Shown one piece after another: positions 46,544 through 55,550 of a DNA stretch of 64,000 nt; the first letter of the stretch is position 1; every line of letters begins with the position of its first letter. Source of the DNA: Chromatiaceae bacterium (GTDB taxonomy: Bacteria > Pseudomonadota > Gammaproteobacteria > Chromatiales > Chromatiaceae). The DNA lies in the NCBI GenBank assembly GCA_007693535.1, contig REDK01000093.1:29540-93539 (forward strand), given 5' to 3'. The position numbers and the translations under genes were made by a program. The notes under the pieces are model-generated. The model ran no database searches. It was given only the letters and a program-made list of their open reading frames with translations, and had not been told where the DNA came from.

Positions 46544-49215
46544 GTGCAGTCGTCGATCCCCCCGCCGATGCGCATCTGGTGACGTTACCTCCAGAGACCC
46601 TGCTGACGACATCCGATCAATGCCAGGCCCTGCGGCTATTCCGCGAAACCTTGACGGAGGCGACCCAAGACCTGTTCGATAGCTACGATCAGGGCTTGCC
46701 GATATCGCAACTGGTGCTTGCTCGCAGCCGGATCGTCGATCTGCTGCTGCGTTGTGCTTGGCAACGCTTCATGCCCGACCCCGACGCCGCGGCGTTGGTG
46801 GCGGTGGGAGGCTATGGCCGTCAGGAATTACATCCGGGTTCGGATGTGGACCTGCTGATCCTGGTCGGCGACGAAGGCGATGGCCCGATCCGCGAGCATC
46901 TGTCCAACCTGCTGACCTTCCTCTGGGACATCGGCCTGCAACTGGGCCATGCGGTGCGCACCGTCAGCGAATGCAAGGACGAGGCACGCAAGGATGTCAC
47001 CGTCGTGACCAATCTCATCGAGGCGCGCCTGATCACTGGCGACGCCAGCCTCTTCAACAGCATGCGCGCTATCACTGGTCCGGACCATATTTGGCCCAGC
47101 GACGCCTTCTTCGAAGCCAAGTGCAAGGAGCAGCGGGCACGCTGGCGCAAATATGGTGATACCGCCTACAACCTCGAGCCCAACATCAAAGAAAACCCAG
47201 GCGGTCTGCGCGATATACAGATGATTGGCTGGGTGACCAAGCGCCACTTCGGCGCCGACTCTCTCAGCGAACTAGTTGCCCATGACTTCCTCACCGAGTC
47301 CGAATATCTGACCCTGATCGATGGGCAGGCGCTACTGTGGCGCATCCGCTTCGCGCTGCACCGCCTCACCGGCCGGCGCGAGGATCGTCTGCTGTTCGAC
47401 TACCAACGCACCCTGGCCGAGTCGTTCGGCTTCTCCGACCAGTCCCAAAACCTGGCGGTCGAGCAGTTTATGCAGCAGTACTATCGGACGGTGATGGAGC
47501 TGAACCGGCTCAACGAAATGTTGTTGCAGTTGTTCCGGGAGGCGATCCTGCTGCACGAGAACATCGGACCACCGCAACCCATCAACAAGCGATTTCAGAC
47601 CCGCAGCGGCTATCTTGAGGTCACCCATGACCGCGTGTTTGCCCGCACCCCCATCGCGCTGCTGGAGGCCTTTCATATCCTCCAGCTCCAGCCGCACCTG
47701 AACGGCATACGTGCCCGCACCATTCGGCTGGTTCGCGAAAGTCGGCACCGCATCGACGACGACTTCCGCGAAAATCTCGGTGCCCGCAGCCTGTTCATGG
47801 AGATCCTGCGGCATCCCAGCGGCCTAACGCATGCCCTGCAGCGGATGAACCGCTACGGCGTCCTCGCTCAGTATGTTCCAGCCTTCGCCAACATCGTCGG
47901 GCGGATGCAATACGATCTGTTCCACGTCTATACGGTGGATGAGCACACCTTGCGGGTACTGCGCAACCTGCGCCGGTTCATGGTTAGCGACTATGACCAC
48001 GAATTTCCGCTGTGCAGCGCTATCGCCCGGCGCATTCCCAAGCTGGAGCTGCTCTATCTCGCCGGCCTGTTCCACGACATCGCTAAGGGCCGCGGTGGCG
48101 ACCATTCCCTGATTGGCGCCCGCGACGCTTGGGATTTCTGCCAGTTGCACGGCCTCAGCGAATTCGACAGCCGGCTGGTGGCCTGGCTGGTGGAGCATCA
48201 TCTGCTGATGGCCATGACCGCCCAACGCAAGGACATCAGCGATCCCAAGGTCATCCAGACCTTTGCCCAGACGGTCGGCGACATGAACCGGCTGGACTAT
48301 CTCTACCTGCTGACCGTCGCCGATGTGCGTGGGACCAATCCCAAGCGCTGGTCATCTTGGAAGGACGCCCTGCTGCGCGAGCTGTACCAATCCACCCGAC
48401 GTCTGCTCGATCGCGGGCTCGACAATCCACAGGCTCAGGATCTGATCATCGAGCAGAAGCAGATCGAGGCGATGCGCATCCTCGCCCGCGCAGGGATCGA
48501 CGCCGAGGATTGCCGCAATCTCTGGTTCCGATTCTCGGTGGACTTTTTCGCCCCCAGTCAGCCGGAGGACATCGCCTGGCATACCCAGCGCATCCTCGAG
48601 ACCCCTGCGGTTGCGATGCCCCTGGTGGACATCCGCACAGTCCCCAGTCGGGGCTGCAGTGAGATCCTGATCTACGCCTGCGACCGCGAAAACCTGTTCG
48701 TACGCACCACCGCGCTACTCGACCAACGCGCCCTGAATGTGGTGGACGCCCGCATCATGACCATGGACAGCGGAATGGCCCTGCACATCTTCCGCGCCCT
48801 GACGCAGGACCACCAGCCAATCGAGGCGGGCGAGGCAACCGCGGACGTGATCGATGCCCTGCGGCGAGAACTCAAGGATCTGCGCAACGGTAAGGTCCGC
48901 GTGACTCGGCGGCTACCGCGCCAACACCGCTGGTTTCCGATTGAGACCCAGGTCAGCTTTGCCGAGGACAGCGCCAATCAGCGCACCATGATGCGACTGA
49001 CCACACTCGACCGACCTGGACTGCTGGCGGAGATCGGCGCTGTCTTCGAGTCCTGCAATATCCGCATCCAGAACGCCAAGATCAGTACGGTCGGTGCCGA
49101 GGTGGACGATGTCTTTTTCATCAGCACCCGCGACGCTCGACCGATCACTTGCGAAACCGCCCTGGCCTGCCTGCGGCGCGAGATTCACGAACGGTTGGAG
49201 CAGCAGCAGCCTTAG
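46540..49215 (+). CDS. glnD: Bifunctional PII uridylyltransferase / uridylyl-removing enzyme
   Basis: An 891-residue sensor of glutamine that modifies PII proteins. The nucleotidyltransferase motif is VGGYGRQELHPGSDVDLLILVGD (about 90-110), followed by PII-uridylyltransferase sequence, the HD domain LYLAGLFHDIAKGRGGDHS (about 505-525) and two C-terminal ACT domains (SEILIYACDRENLFVRTTALLDQ and RTMMRLTTLDRPGLLAEIGAVF). Length matches the family. It overlaps map by 4 bases; map-glnD divergent from rpsB is the E. coli arrangement. Confidence 0.98.
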   Translation: MSAVVDPPADAHLVTLPPETLLTTSDQCQALRLFRETLTEATQDLFDSYDQGLPISQLVLARSRIVDLLLRCAWQRFMPDPDAAALVAVGGYGRQELHPGSDVDLLILVGDEGDGPIREHLSNLLTFLWDIGLQLGHAVRTVSECKDEARKDVTVVTNLIEARLITGDASLFNSMRAITGPDHIWPSDAFFEAKCKEQRARWRKYGDTAYNLEPNIKENPGGLRDIQMIGWVTKRHFGADSLSELVAHDFLTESEYLTLIDGQALLWRIRFALHRLTGRREDRLLFDYQRTLAESFGFSDQSQNLAVEQFMQQYYRTVMELNRLNEMLLQLFREAILLHENIGPPQPINKRFQTRSGYLEVTHDRVFARTPIALLEAFHILQLQPHLNGIRARTIRLVRESRHRIDDDFRENLGARSLFMEILRHPSGLTHALQRMNRYGVLAQYVPAFANIVGRMQYDLFHVYTVDEHTLRVLRNLRRFMVSDYDHEFPLCSAIARRIPKLELLYLAGLFHDIAKGRGGDHSLIGARDAWDFCQLHGLSEFDSRLVAWLVEHHLLMAMTAQRKDISDPKVIQTFAQTVGDMNRLDYLYLLTVADVRGTNPKRWSSWKDALLRELYQSTRRLLDRGLDNPQAQDLIIEQKQIEAMRILARAGIDAEDCRNLWFRFSVDFFAPSQPEDIAWHTQRILETPAVAMPLVDIRTVPSRGCSEILIYACDRENLFVRTTALLDQRALNVVDARIMTMDSGMALHIFRALTQDHQPIEAGEATADVIDALRRELKDLRNGKVRVTRRLPRQHRWFPIETQVSFAEDSANQRTMMRLTTLDRPGLLAEIGAVFESCNIRIQNAKISTVGAEVDDVFFISTRDARPITCETALACLRREIHERLEQQQP

Positions 49216-49333
49216 TCACACCCCGGCCCCGGCTCACCTAGCTGGCGGCCGGATCGGGTGCTGGGATTGACGCGCACCCCGGGTTGTCATAAAACCTTGT
49301 GGAAATCGCTGTAAAGGTCTTTGCTGAGCCACT

Positions 49334-49780
49334 ATGGCACGGACTTCCCGCCCCGCCCTCCTCGTCGTCTTGCTGCTCGTGGCAGCCGTCGGCGGGACCG
49401 CTAGCCGCGCCGCTCTGGCCGAACCGCCGCCGGCCGACCCCGATCTGCCGCCGCCCGGTGCTGCTATCGCTGCGCCCTGGCTGGATGAGGTGCGCGCACA
49501 GCGGCGGATGTTGCAGGAGCTGCGCCGGGCGCAGCAGGAGGCACGCAAGGACCGGTTTCTGCGCCGCCGCCAGGAGATCATCGAGTTCATGGATAGCGAT
49601 CGCTGGCTATTCCGCAATCCAGGTCCCTGGATGGAACCCTTTATCCCGCCACCAGAACCGCAACACACGCCGCCCAGGGGCAGTGCCGGCAGCTTGCCCC
49701 GCGACCCCAACGACGAACTCCGCGGCCATCCCTATCCTCCCTCCGGCTGGGACAACCGCTGGTACTTCAATGGCTGGTAG
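49334..49780 (+). CDS. Secreted hypothetical protein, Pro-rich
   Basis: A 148-residue protein with an N-terminal signal peptide (RPALLVVLLLVAAVGGTASRAALA, cleavage near residue 29). A charged helical segment follows (DEVRAQRRMLQELRRAQQEARKDRFLRRRQEIIEFM, about 50-85), then an aromatic/Pro-rich tail (DSDRWLFRNPGPWMEPFIPPPEP ... DNRWYFNGW). I recognise no family. It follows glnD by about 120 bp on the same strand, where dapC/dapD occur in some relatives. Periplasmic or surface location is likely. Confidence 0.7.
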   Translation: MARTSRPALLVVLLLVAAVGGTASRAALAEPPPADPDLPPPGAAIAAPWLDEVRAQRRMLQELRRAQQEARKDRFLRRRQEIIEFMDSDRWLFRNPGPWMEPFIPPPEPQHTPPRGSAGSLPRDPNDELRGHPYPPSGWDNRWYFNGW

Positions 49781-49810
49781 ACACCAGCTCACCGCCGCGC
49801 GGCCGGGCCT

Positions 49811-49840
49811 GCGTAAATCGGCGTAAATCGGCGTAAATCT
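49811..49840. repeat. Three tandem 10-bp repeats
   Basis: GCGTAAATCG occurs three times head to tail (the third ends CT), in the 128 bp gap between the convergent secreted hypothetical gene and the DUF368 gene. Nearly AT-balanced units stand out in GC-rich DNA. Confidence 0.85.
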
Positions 49841-49908
49841 GGGCGCGTGTTTGGTGGCCCTGACCGGTCCCGGTTGTCGCGCGCCAACGGACCGGGCCAA
49901 CCGGCAGT

Positions 49909-50913
49909 TCAGGTGGTCTGCAGCTTGTGGCCGGCGAAGCGGTCCAGCAGCAGGATCGCCCCGAGGCCGCTGCTGAACAGCAGGGCCGCAATACCGAATT
50001 CCGCGAGCCCGGCGCTATGGGAGAGGTCCGGCAGCACGTTCAACTGCTGGGTGACGATCCGCTCACCGTGCGAGTCCAAGACATATCCACCAGTGCCATC
50101 CTGCAGCCAGGCAACGTCGTCTTTCCAGGGCCAGACACGGCGCAAGCTGCCCAGCATCAGGCCAGTGAGCAAGGCCACCATCAGATTGTGATAGCGTTCG
50201 AACAGCCAGCCCAGGACTTGGGAAAAGCCGAGTAGGCCGAGCGCCGCCCCACTCCCGACCAGGGCGATGCTGATGAGATCGCGCTGGTTGATCGCGCCGA
50301 GGATGAACTGGTACTTGCCCAACAACACCAGAACGAATGCACCGGAGATGCCCGGCAGGATCATCGCGCAGATGGCCAGCGCCCCGCTGAGCACAAGGAA
50401 CCACCAGTCGTCCGGCGTCTGCACCGGGACCAGCCCCACCAGGAGATAGGCGCCCAGCGCCCCCACCGTCAGCAGCATGGCCAGGCCGGGTGTCCAGCGG
50501 TCGATGCGCCTGCCGACGACATAGACCGAAGCCAGCACCAGGCCAAAAAAGAAGCTCCAGATGACGATTGGTTGATTGATCAGCAGCCATTCCAACAGCT
50601 GCGACAGGGTCAGAATGGCCAGCAGGATGCCGACGGCGACGGCCAGCAGGAACTGCCAGTTCAGGATGGCCAGCATTTCACCGATGCGCAAACGCAGCAG
50701 TGCCCGGATGAACGGCGGCTGACCGATGGCTCGAATGGACTGTATCAGTTCCTCGTAGATGCCGAGAATAAAGGCCATGGTCCCGCCGGAAACGCCGGGG
50801 ACGATGTCCGCCGCGCCCATGCAGACACCACGCAGCATGATACCGAGATGATCGCGGAGACCGCGGTTGGCCCGGTCGGCACCGGTCGGAGTGGTCACTG
50901 AGTGTGGCACCAA
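49909..50913 (-). CDS. DUF368 family polyprenyl-phosphate transporter
   Basis: About 334 residues and eight or more transmembrane segments. Family signatures are GVCMGAADIVPGVSGGTMAFILGIYEELI near the N-terminus and the repeat-like CAMILPGISGAFVLVLLGKYQFIL around residue 190. DUF368 (PopT) proteins have been shown to recycle undecaprenyl phosphate across the membrane, along with DedA proteins. The ORF-track start is TTG, followed directly by GTG; AGGG lies a few bases upstream, so the exact start is uncertain. The upstream gene on this strand encodes an SH3-like exported protein. Confidence 0.92.
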   Translation of the reverse strand: MVPHSVTTPTGADRANRGLRDHLGIMLRGVCMGAADIVPGVSGGTMAFILGIYEELIQSIRAIGQPPFIRALLRLRIGEMLAILNWQFLLAVAVGILLAILTLSQLLEWLLINQPIVIWSFFFGLVLASVYVVGRRIDRWTPGLAMLLTVGALGAYLLVGLVPVQTPDDWWFLVLSGALAICAMILPGISGAFVLVLLGKYQFILGAINQRDLISIALVGSGAALGLLGFSQVLGWLFERYHNLMVALLTGLMLGSLRRVWPWKDDVAWLQDGTGGYVLDSHGERIVTQQLNVLPDLSHSAGLAEFGIAALLFSSGLGAILLLDRFAGHKLQTT

Positions 50914-51168
50914 TGAGGCCCTTGGTTGTTGGGAAGAATGATCGACTCCCTGGCCGGCGCCGATCCGCCCACCGACAGCCCGGACATGTCATCTGGGAGG
51001 ATGCCGATCGATCGGCCAACCTGCCCGGCAAGCAGCACCCCAGCCGCCGACACGATCGCCGGTTTCCTGCCTCGGCGAACATCGACCAGTGCTCCCAGGG
51101 CGCCGTTCGTTACCGGCGCCTGCTCTGAGCCGCGGCGACCTGCGGCAAGACTGGCAGCACACGGACCA

Positions 51169-51555
51169 CTACTCGTCCGGCAGGCCGTAGCAATCGCCCT
51201 CACGCAGAAATACACCGGGCACCCAGCCGGTCAGGCCTTTGAACTCCACCCGGCACCAGCGGGGCTTCTCGCGCAGGCGCGCGGCCTGGGCAGCCTCGTC
51301 CAGCGTGGTGAACTCCTCCAGGGTGAGGCCACCCTGGCAACCCAGGTTGCGTACGCAATCGCTGCCGGTCGGAATGGTCCCGAGGATCGCCGCGGCGGCA
51401 TCCGGCTCGGCATAGACGGCCAGTTCGGGCTCGGCACCGACGACCCGGTAGAAGTCGGGGCCATCTGCGGTGGCCAAGGCCAGGGCGGGCAACAGCGCCC
51501 ACAGGCTGCCCCCGATCGCGATACAACGGAAGGCCGGAAAAGACAGACAAGACAT
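51169..51555 (-). CDS. Exported SH3-like domain protein
   Basis: A 128-residue protein with a signal peptide (SFPAFRCIAIGGSLWALLPALALA) and a single bacterial SH3-like domain: FYRVVGAEPELAVYAEPDAAAAILGTIPTG, ending WCRVEFKGLTGWVPGVFLRE. Two Cys pairs (DCVRNLGCQGG and WC/DCY) could form disulfides. Such domains often bind cell-wall components. Start at 51555 with GAGGAG upstream; the ORF track is 21 codons longer. It follows the M48 protease gene by 69 bp. Confidence 0.82.
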   Translation of the reverse strand: MSCLSFPAFRCIAIGGSLWALLPALALATADGPDFYRVVGAEPELAVYAEPDAAAAILGTIPTGSDCVRNLGCQGGLTLEEFTTLDEAAQAARLREKPRWCRVEFKGLTGWVPGVFLREGDCYGLPDE

Positions 51556-51624
51556 GGAAGACTCCTCAATACGGGCAACGCGAGTAACGCTGGCAGCCGG
51601 TCGCTGGCATGGAAACAACCAGTC

Positions 51625-53574
51625 TTAGGCGGGGATCGGAATCGGCACCCGCAAGGCGGCGGCAATCGCGCGCAGCAGTTCCGTCTCGGACTGCTGGATG
51701 CCAGCATGGCTGACGGTGGCAATCAGCGCCCGGACCAACCGTTCCTGGTCTGCCGGGCGCAGCGCGGCCAGCCGCTCTAGGGCGCGGTCGAGGCGCCGCG
51801 GCCAGTCGGCAGCGCTGAGTGGCGACGACGCCTCGTGTTCCAGCCCCAGCGTATCCAGGCCGACCCGCAGCGCGGCGGTCGCAGCGGCCGGATCACCCGG
51901 ACGACCATGGATGGCAAGCAGTATCAGCAGGTCGCGAACGGCTGGCTGCCGAGCAGACAGACGCGCACTGCCCGGGGCGCCGCTTGCGCCCGGATGCAGT
52001 ACGTCGCGCACCTGCGCGGCCAGCAGACGGGCAAGCACATACTCGAACACCTCCACCCGCCCGTCGGCATGAATCAGACGCTCGACCAGTTCCAGCAGCC
52101 GCTGCAGCTCCACCGCCGGACGCCGCCGCAGGCTTGGAAAGGCGATCTCCAGCAGCGGCAGACGCAGGGTTGGGGTCAACCTGGGAACCGCCCCGAGCAG
52201 GTTGTTCAAGCGCCGTTCGCTGTCCAGGCCCATGGTCTGGGCCACCAGCAACAGTTGCCGGTCGCGGATATCCGCATCCGAGTCGATCAACAGGTAGCAG
52301 ACCACCTCGATCACCCATTCGTCGCTCCTCGCCGCCCGCGCTAGCACCCCGGGCAGCGCCTCGACCAGGCGTGCGGCAGCGGCCATCTGCTCCGGCCGGG
52401 GACGACCGATGCGGGCGCTGATGCGATCGGCATCCAGGGCCAACCGTGGCGGCGCCAGGCCCGCGCCCAAGCGGCTGGCCAGCGCCCCGGACGCGCCGTT
52501 GCCTACCCTTGCCAGCCCCGGCATCTCCGGCGTCTCCAGGGCCAGCGGATGCCGGACCAGGTACTGGCGCAGCGATGCCAGCTCGCTGGACTCGAAGTCC
52601 GGCTCGATAGCGCGGATGCGCTCGACCAGCGGTGGATGGGTAGCCAGGAAACGCTGCTGGAACCCGGCGGCAAACAGCATATGACTGATCTCTTCACTAT
52701 TGGCGGTCAATACCGAGCCGCTGCCCAATGCGACGATCTTCTTCAGCGCCCCGGCGATCCCGGCCGGCTCACGGGTGAACTGTACCGCCGAGGCATCCGC
52801 CAGATACTCGCGCTGCCGCGCCACCGAGGCCTGGATCAGGCGCCCGAACAGTACCCCAATATAGCCGGTCACCAACAGGGCCATGCCCAGCCCCAACAAG
52901 GCGATCGTCGCCCTGCCACCACGCCCGTAGCGGACGCTCAACAGCAGCCGGCCGACCAGGGCCAGTGCCAGAATGCCGAATAACAGGCCAATCAGGCGCA
53001 CGTTGATGCGCATGTCGCCATTGAGGATGTGCGAGAACTCATGGGCGACGACCCCCTGCAGCTCAGCGCGGGTCAAATGCTGCAGGGCGCCGCGGGTCAC
53101 CGCGATGGCAGCATCGGCCGGGGCATAACCAGCCGCGAAGGCATTGATGCCGGCTTCGCGATCGAGCACATAGACCTCAGGCACCGGCACCCCAGCAGCA
53201 ATGGCCATCTCCTCGACCACGTTGCGCAGCCGCTGGTGCAGTGGGTCGCTGGTATCGGGGCTGACCAACACGCCGCCTAGGCCCTGCGCTACTACGCCGC
53301 CGCCCTGGCGCAGATCAACGATCCGATACAGGCTGGCCAGCCCGATGGCCACAGCGGTCGCCAACGAGGTCCAGGCTAGGAGCGGGAGGTTGTCCGCCAG
53401 GCGAGGCATTGACGACACCGGCCGCCCGGAGATGGCATCGGTACGCACCCAGCCGAAACCGGCCAGCACCACCAGATCGACCACCAGGATGATGCAGAAC
53501 ACCGCGAGTACGAACAGCAATACCAGCCGCCGCGCCCGCCACCGCGCCCGTTCCTGTTGCTCGAAGAAGTTCAT
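51625..53574 (-). CDS. M48 family membrane metalloprotease with C-terminal TerB-like region
   Basis: A 649-residue protein starting MNFFEQQERARWR with AGGTGGG before the ATG. Two N-terminal membrane helices are followed by an HtpX-like M48 domain: zinc motif LQGVVAHEFSHILNGDMRINVRL (HEFSH about 178-182), a second pair of helices, and the Glu-containing SVARQREYLADASAVQFTR. The C-terminal ~330 residues are unusual; they include LLELVERLIHADGRVEVFEYVLARLL, which resembles a TerB/DjlA-type acidic helical domain. Co-transcribed with lemA 31 bp upstream. A membrane protein quality-control role is inferred; standard HtpX is about 290 residues. Confidence 0.88.
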   Translation of the reverse strand: MNFFEQQERARWRARRLVLLFVLAVFCIILVVDLVVLAGFGWVRTDAISGRPVSSMPRLADNLPLLAWTSLATAVAIGLASLYRIVDLRQGGGVVAQGLGGVLVSPDTSDPLHQRLRNVVEEMAIAAGVPVPEVYVLDREAGINAFAAGYAPADAAIAVTRGALQHLTRAELQGVVAHEFSHILNGDMRINVRLIGLLFGILALALVGRLLLSVRYGRGGRATIALLGLGMALLVTGYIGVLFGRLIQASVARQREYLADASAVQFTREPAGIAGALKKIVALGSGSVLTANSEEISHMLFAAGFQQRFLATHPPLVERIRAIEPDFESSELASLRQYLVRHPLALETPEMPGLARVGNGASGALASRLGAGLAPPRLALDADRISARIGRPRPEQMAAAARLVEALPGVLARAARSDEWVIEVVCYLLIDSDADIRDRQLLLVAQTMGLDSERRLNNLLGAVPRLTPTLRLPLLEIAFPSLRRRPAVELQRLLELVERLIHADGRVEVFEYVLARLLAAQVRDVLHPGASGAPGSARLSARQPAVRDLLILLAIHGRPGDPAAATAALRVGLDTLGLEHEASSPLSAADWPRRLDRALERLAALRPADQERLVRALIATVSHAGIQQSETELLRAIAAALRVPIPIPA

Positions 53575-53605
53575 CGACCCACCTGACACAGCAGCGGCAG
53601 GTCGC

Positions 53606-54199
53606 TCAGGAAAACGCGATCGACACCGCTTCGCGCTTCTGCGGCATTTCGATCGACAGCGATTCCGCCGGCCCGAAGCCGAACCGTCCGGCGATCAGGT
53701 TGTTGGGGAACACCTCGCGCTGATTGTTGTAGGCAAGCACGGCGTCGTTGAAGGCTTGGCGGGCATAGGCGACGCGGTTCTCTGTACTCACCAGTTCCTC
53801 GGAGAGCTGCATCATAGTCTGGTTGGCCTTGAGATCCGGATAGGACTCCGACAGCGCAAACAGCCGCCCCAGTGCACCCGCTACCCCCTGCTCAGACTGG
53901 GCCAGCCGCTGTACCGCCTGGGCATTGCCGGGATCGGCAGCAAGCTGCCGCAGGCTGCCGACGGCCTGATGCCGCGCGGCGATCACTGCCTCCAGCGTCT
54001 CGCGCTCGTGCGTCATATAGCGCTCGGCCACCTTGACCAGGTTCGGGATCAGGTCGTAGCGGCGGGTGAGCTGCACATCGATCTGGGCGAAGGCATTGTG
54101 GTAGCGATTGCGGGCGGTGACTAGACCGTTGTAGACGGCGATAGCCGTCACCGTCAGCACGACCAGCATGAGGAGCAGGACCAGGACGAGCCATAACAT
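53606..54199 (-). CDS. lemA: LemA family protein
   Basis: A 197-residue membrane-anchored protein: N-terminal helix MLWLVLVLLLMLVVLTVTAIAVYNGLV, then the all-helical LemA domain (RNRYHNAFAQIDVQLTRRYDLIPNLVKVAERYMTHERETLEAV; VAYARQAFNDAVLAYNNQREVFPNNLIA). LemA proteins often pair with M48/HtpX peptidases, as here, and function is unclear. Start placed at MLWLVLV; the ORF-track start 35 codons up has no homology. Confidence 0.93.
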   Translation of the reverse strand: MLWLVLVLLLMLVVLTVTAIAVYNGLVTARNRYHNAFAQIDVQLTRRYDLIPNLVKVAERYMTHERETLEAVIAARHQAVGSLRQLAADPGNAQAVQRLAQSEQGVAGALGRLFALSESYPDLKANQTMMQLSEELVSTENRVAYARQAFNDAVLAYNNQREVFPNNLIAGRFGFGPAESLSIEMPQKREAVSIAFS

Positions 54200-54425
54200 C
54201 GCACGGTCTCCAGGCTGGCGCCGGATCGGAACCCGGCGCACCGAGGGGCAACTCGCGGGGCAACATGGGCGGGGCAACATCGAACTCACCGCAGACGGGC
54301 ACAACGACCATCTGCGGCGACATCCGCGCCAAGGCTAACACAGCCTGCATCCTGTGGACTTGGCGGCGCTGGCGCTGCCCGCTGCGTTGTTCGCTTGCCT
54401 GTTTGTGGCCCGGGAGGACACCCGC

Positions 54426-55214
54426 TCAGCCAAGGCCAGTCCCGGCACGGCCGGTCCGCGCCCATAAGAACTCGGCGATATGCAGACAGCGCAGATCCAG
54501 CCCCGCCTTGCCCGCGGTGCCCTCCAGGTTCATCAGACAACCCAGGTCCTGGCTGACCAGCAGGCCAGCACCAGTGGCAGCGATCGCGGCAACCTTGTCA
54601 GCGGCCATCGCGGCGGCGATCTCGGGCACCTTGACGGCAAAGGTACCACCAAAGCCACAGCATTCATGGGCATGATCCGGCTCCAGCAGCCGCACTCCGG
54701 CAAGCTGGCCCAGCAGGCGCACAGCGGCCGGCGCCACTCCGATCTCACGCCGTGCCGAACAGGATTGATGCAGGGCCAGGGTCAGCGGCGGCCCCTGATC
54801 GATCAGGCGCACACCGAGAACGGTATCGAGGAATTCGCAGAGTTCAAAGACCCGTCCGGCGAGCTGGCGGGCGGCGGCCGCGGCATCAGTACCGGCGAAT
54901 AGCCGCGGATAATGCACCCTCAGCATGCCGGCACAGGAGGCCGAGGGCACCACCACCGGCGCGGTGCCCGCCAGCGCGACGAGCTGTCGGCGCGCGACCG
55001 TCTGGGCTGCGCGCCGATAACCGGAATTCCAGGCCGGCTGCCCGCAGCAGGTCTGCCCCGCGGGCAGCCGCACGCGCACGCCGGCGGCCTGCAGGAGCTG
55101 CACCGCAGCCATCCCGGCGGCCGGCGCCAGCAGATCCAGCAGACAGGTACCGAACAGCAGGACCTCGACGGGTCGCGACGAGGGCCTGTCGGCGCAGACC
55201 GGGGACGGATGCAT
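54426..55214 (-). CDS. (Fe-S)-binding CCG-domain protein, LutA-like
   Basis: A 262-residue protein with two cysteine-rich CCG domains: GTCLLDLL, QTCCGQPAWNSGY (about 56-66) and, in the second half, HQSCSARRE and HECCGFGGTFAVKVPEIAAAMAADKV. This is the arrangement of LutA, a subunit of L-lactate oxidation complex LutABC, and of the heterodisulfide-reductase-like family. The usual partners LutB (ferredoxin-like) and LutC are not adjacent, so the electron partner and substrate are unknown; GlpC-like or orphan subunits are alternatives. Confidence 0.85.
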   Translation of the reverse strand: MHPSPVCADRPSSRPVEVLLFGTCLLDLLAPAAGMAAVQLLQAAGVRVRLPAGQTCCGQPAWNSGYRRAAQTVARRQLVALAGTAPVVVPSASCAGMLRVHYPRLFAGTDAAAAARQLAGRVFELCEFLDTVLGVRLIDQGPPLTLALHQSCSARREIGVAPAAVRLLGQLAGVRLLEPDHAHECCGFGGTFAVKVPEIAAAMAADKVAAIAATGAGLLVSQDLGCLMNLEGTAGKAGLDLRCLHIAEFLWARTGRAGTGLG

Positions 55215-55550
55215 CTGGGTCAGAGCGCTGAGGTTTGCTGAGCGTTTAGGCCAATCTGCGGCGTTTGTCCGGTCCTGGGGTATCGCATCCAGCCGCGGCG
55301 CCCGATCTGGCCGCGATCATGGGGCCTGGCAGGCTTGGCCTGAACAACCGGGCCAAGGTCGTTCTTGGCCTGGCTAAACGCTAACTACCAAGGATAACGG
55401 TAATGAAAAGGCCGGCGGATCGGCGTCTATAGACGCCGATCCGCCGGCCTGGATGTCAACCTGCGGCCGGCTTGGGAAACACTGAAGGGTTCAGCATTTC
55501 CCACGGCGCGGTGCTGATTTCAGACAGGATGCCCAGTAATCAGCAGCTCA
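55215..55550. other. Intergenic region with rlpA terminator
   Basis: About 335 bp between rlpA and the LutA-like gene, both on the minus strand. It contains the 40-bp perfect palindrome at 55410-55449 that should end rlpA transcription. The remaining ~195 bp before the LutA-like gene must hold that gene's promoter; none is clear by eye. Confidence 0.6.
55410..55449 (-). terminator. Perfect 40-bp palindrome with T-run (rlpA terminator)
   Basis: GGCCGGCGGATCGGCGTC, TATA, then the exact complement: 18-bp stem and 4-base loop. On the minus strand it is followed by TTTT, so it reads as an intrinsic terminator about 100 bp after rlpA. On the plus strand it lacks a T-run. Confidence 0.8.
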
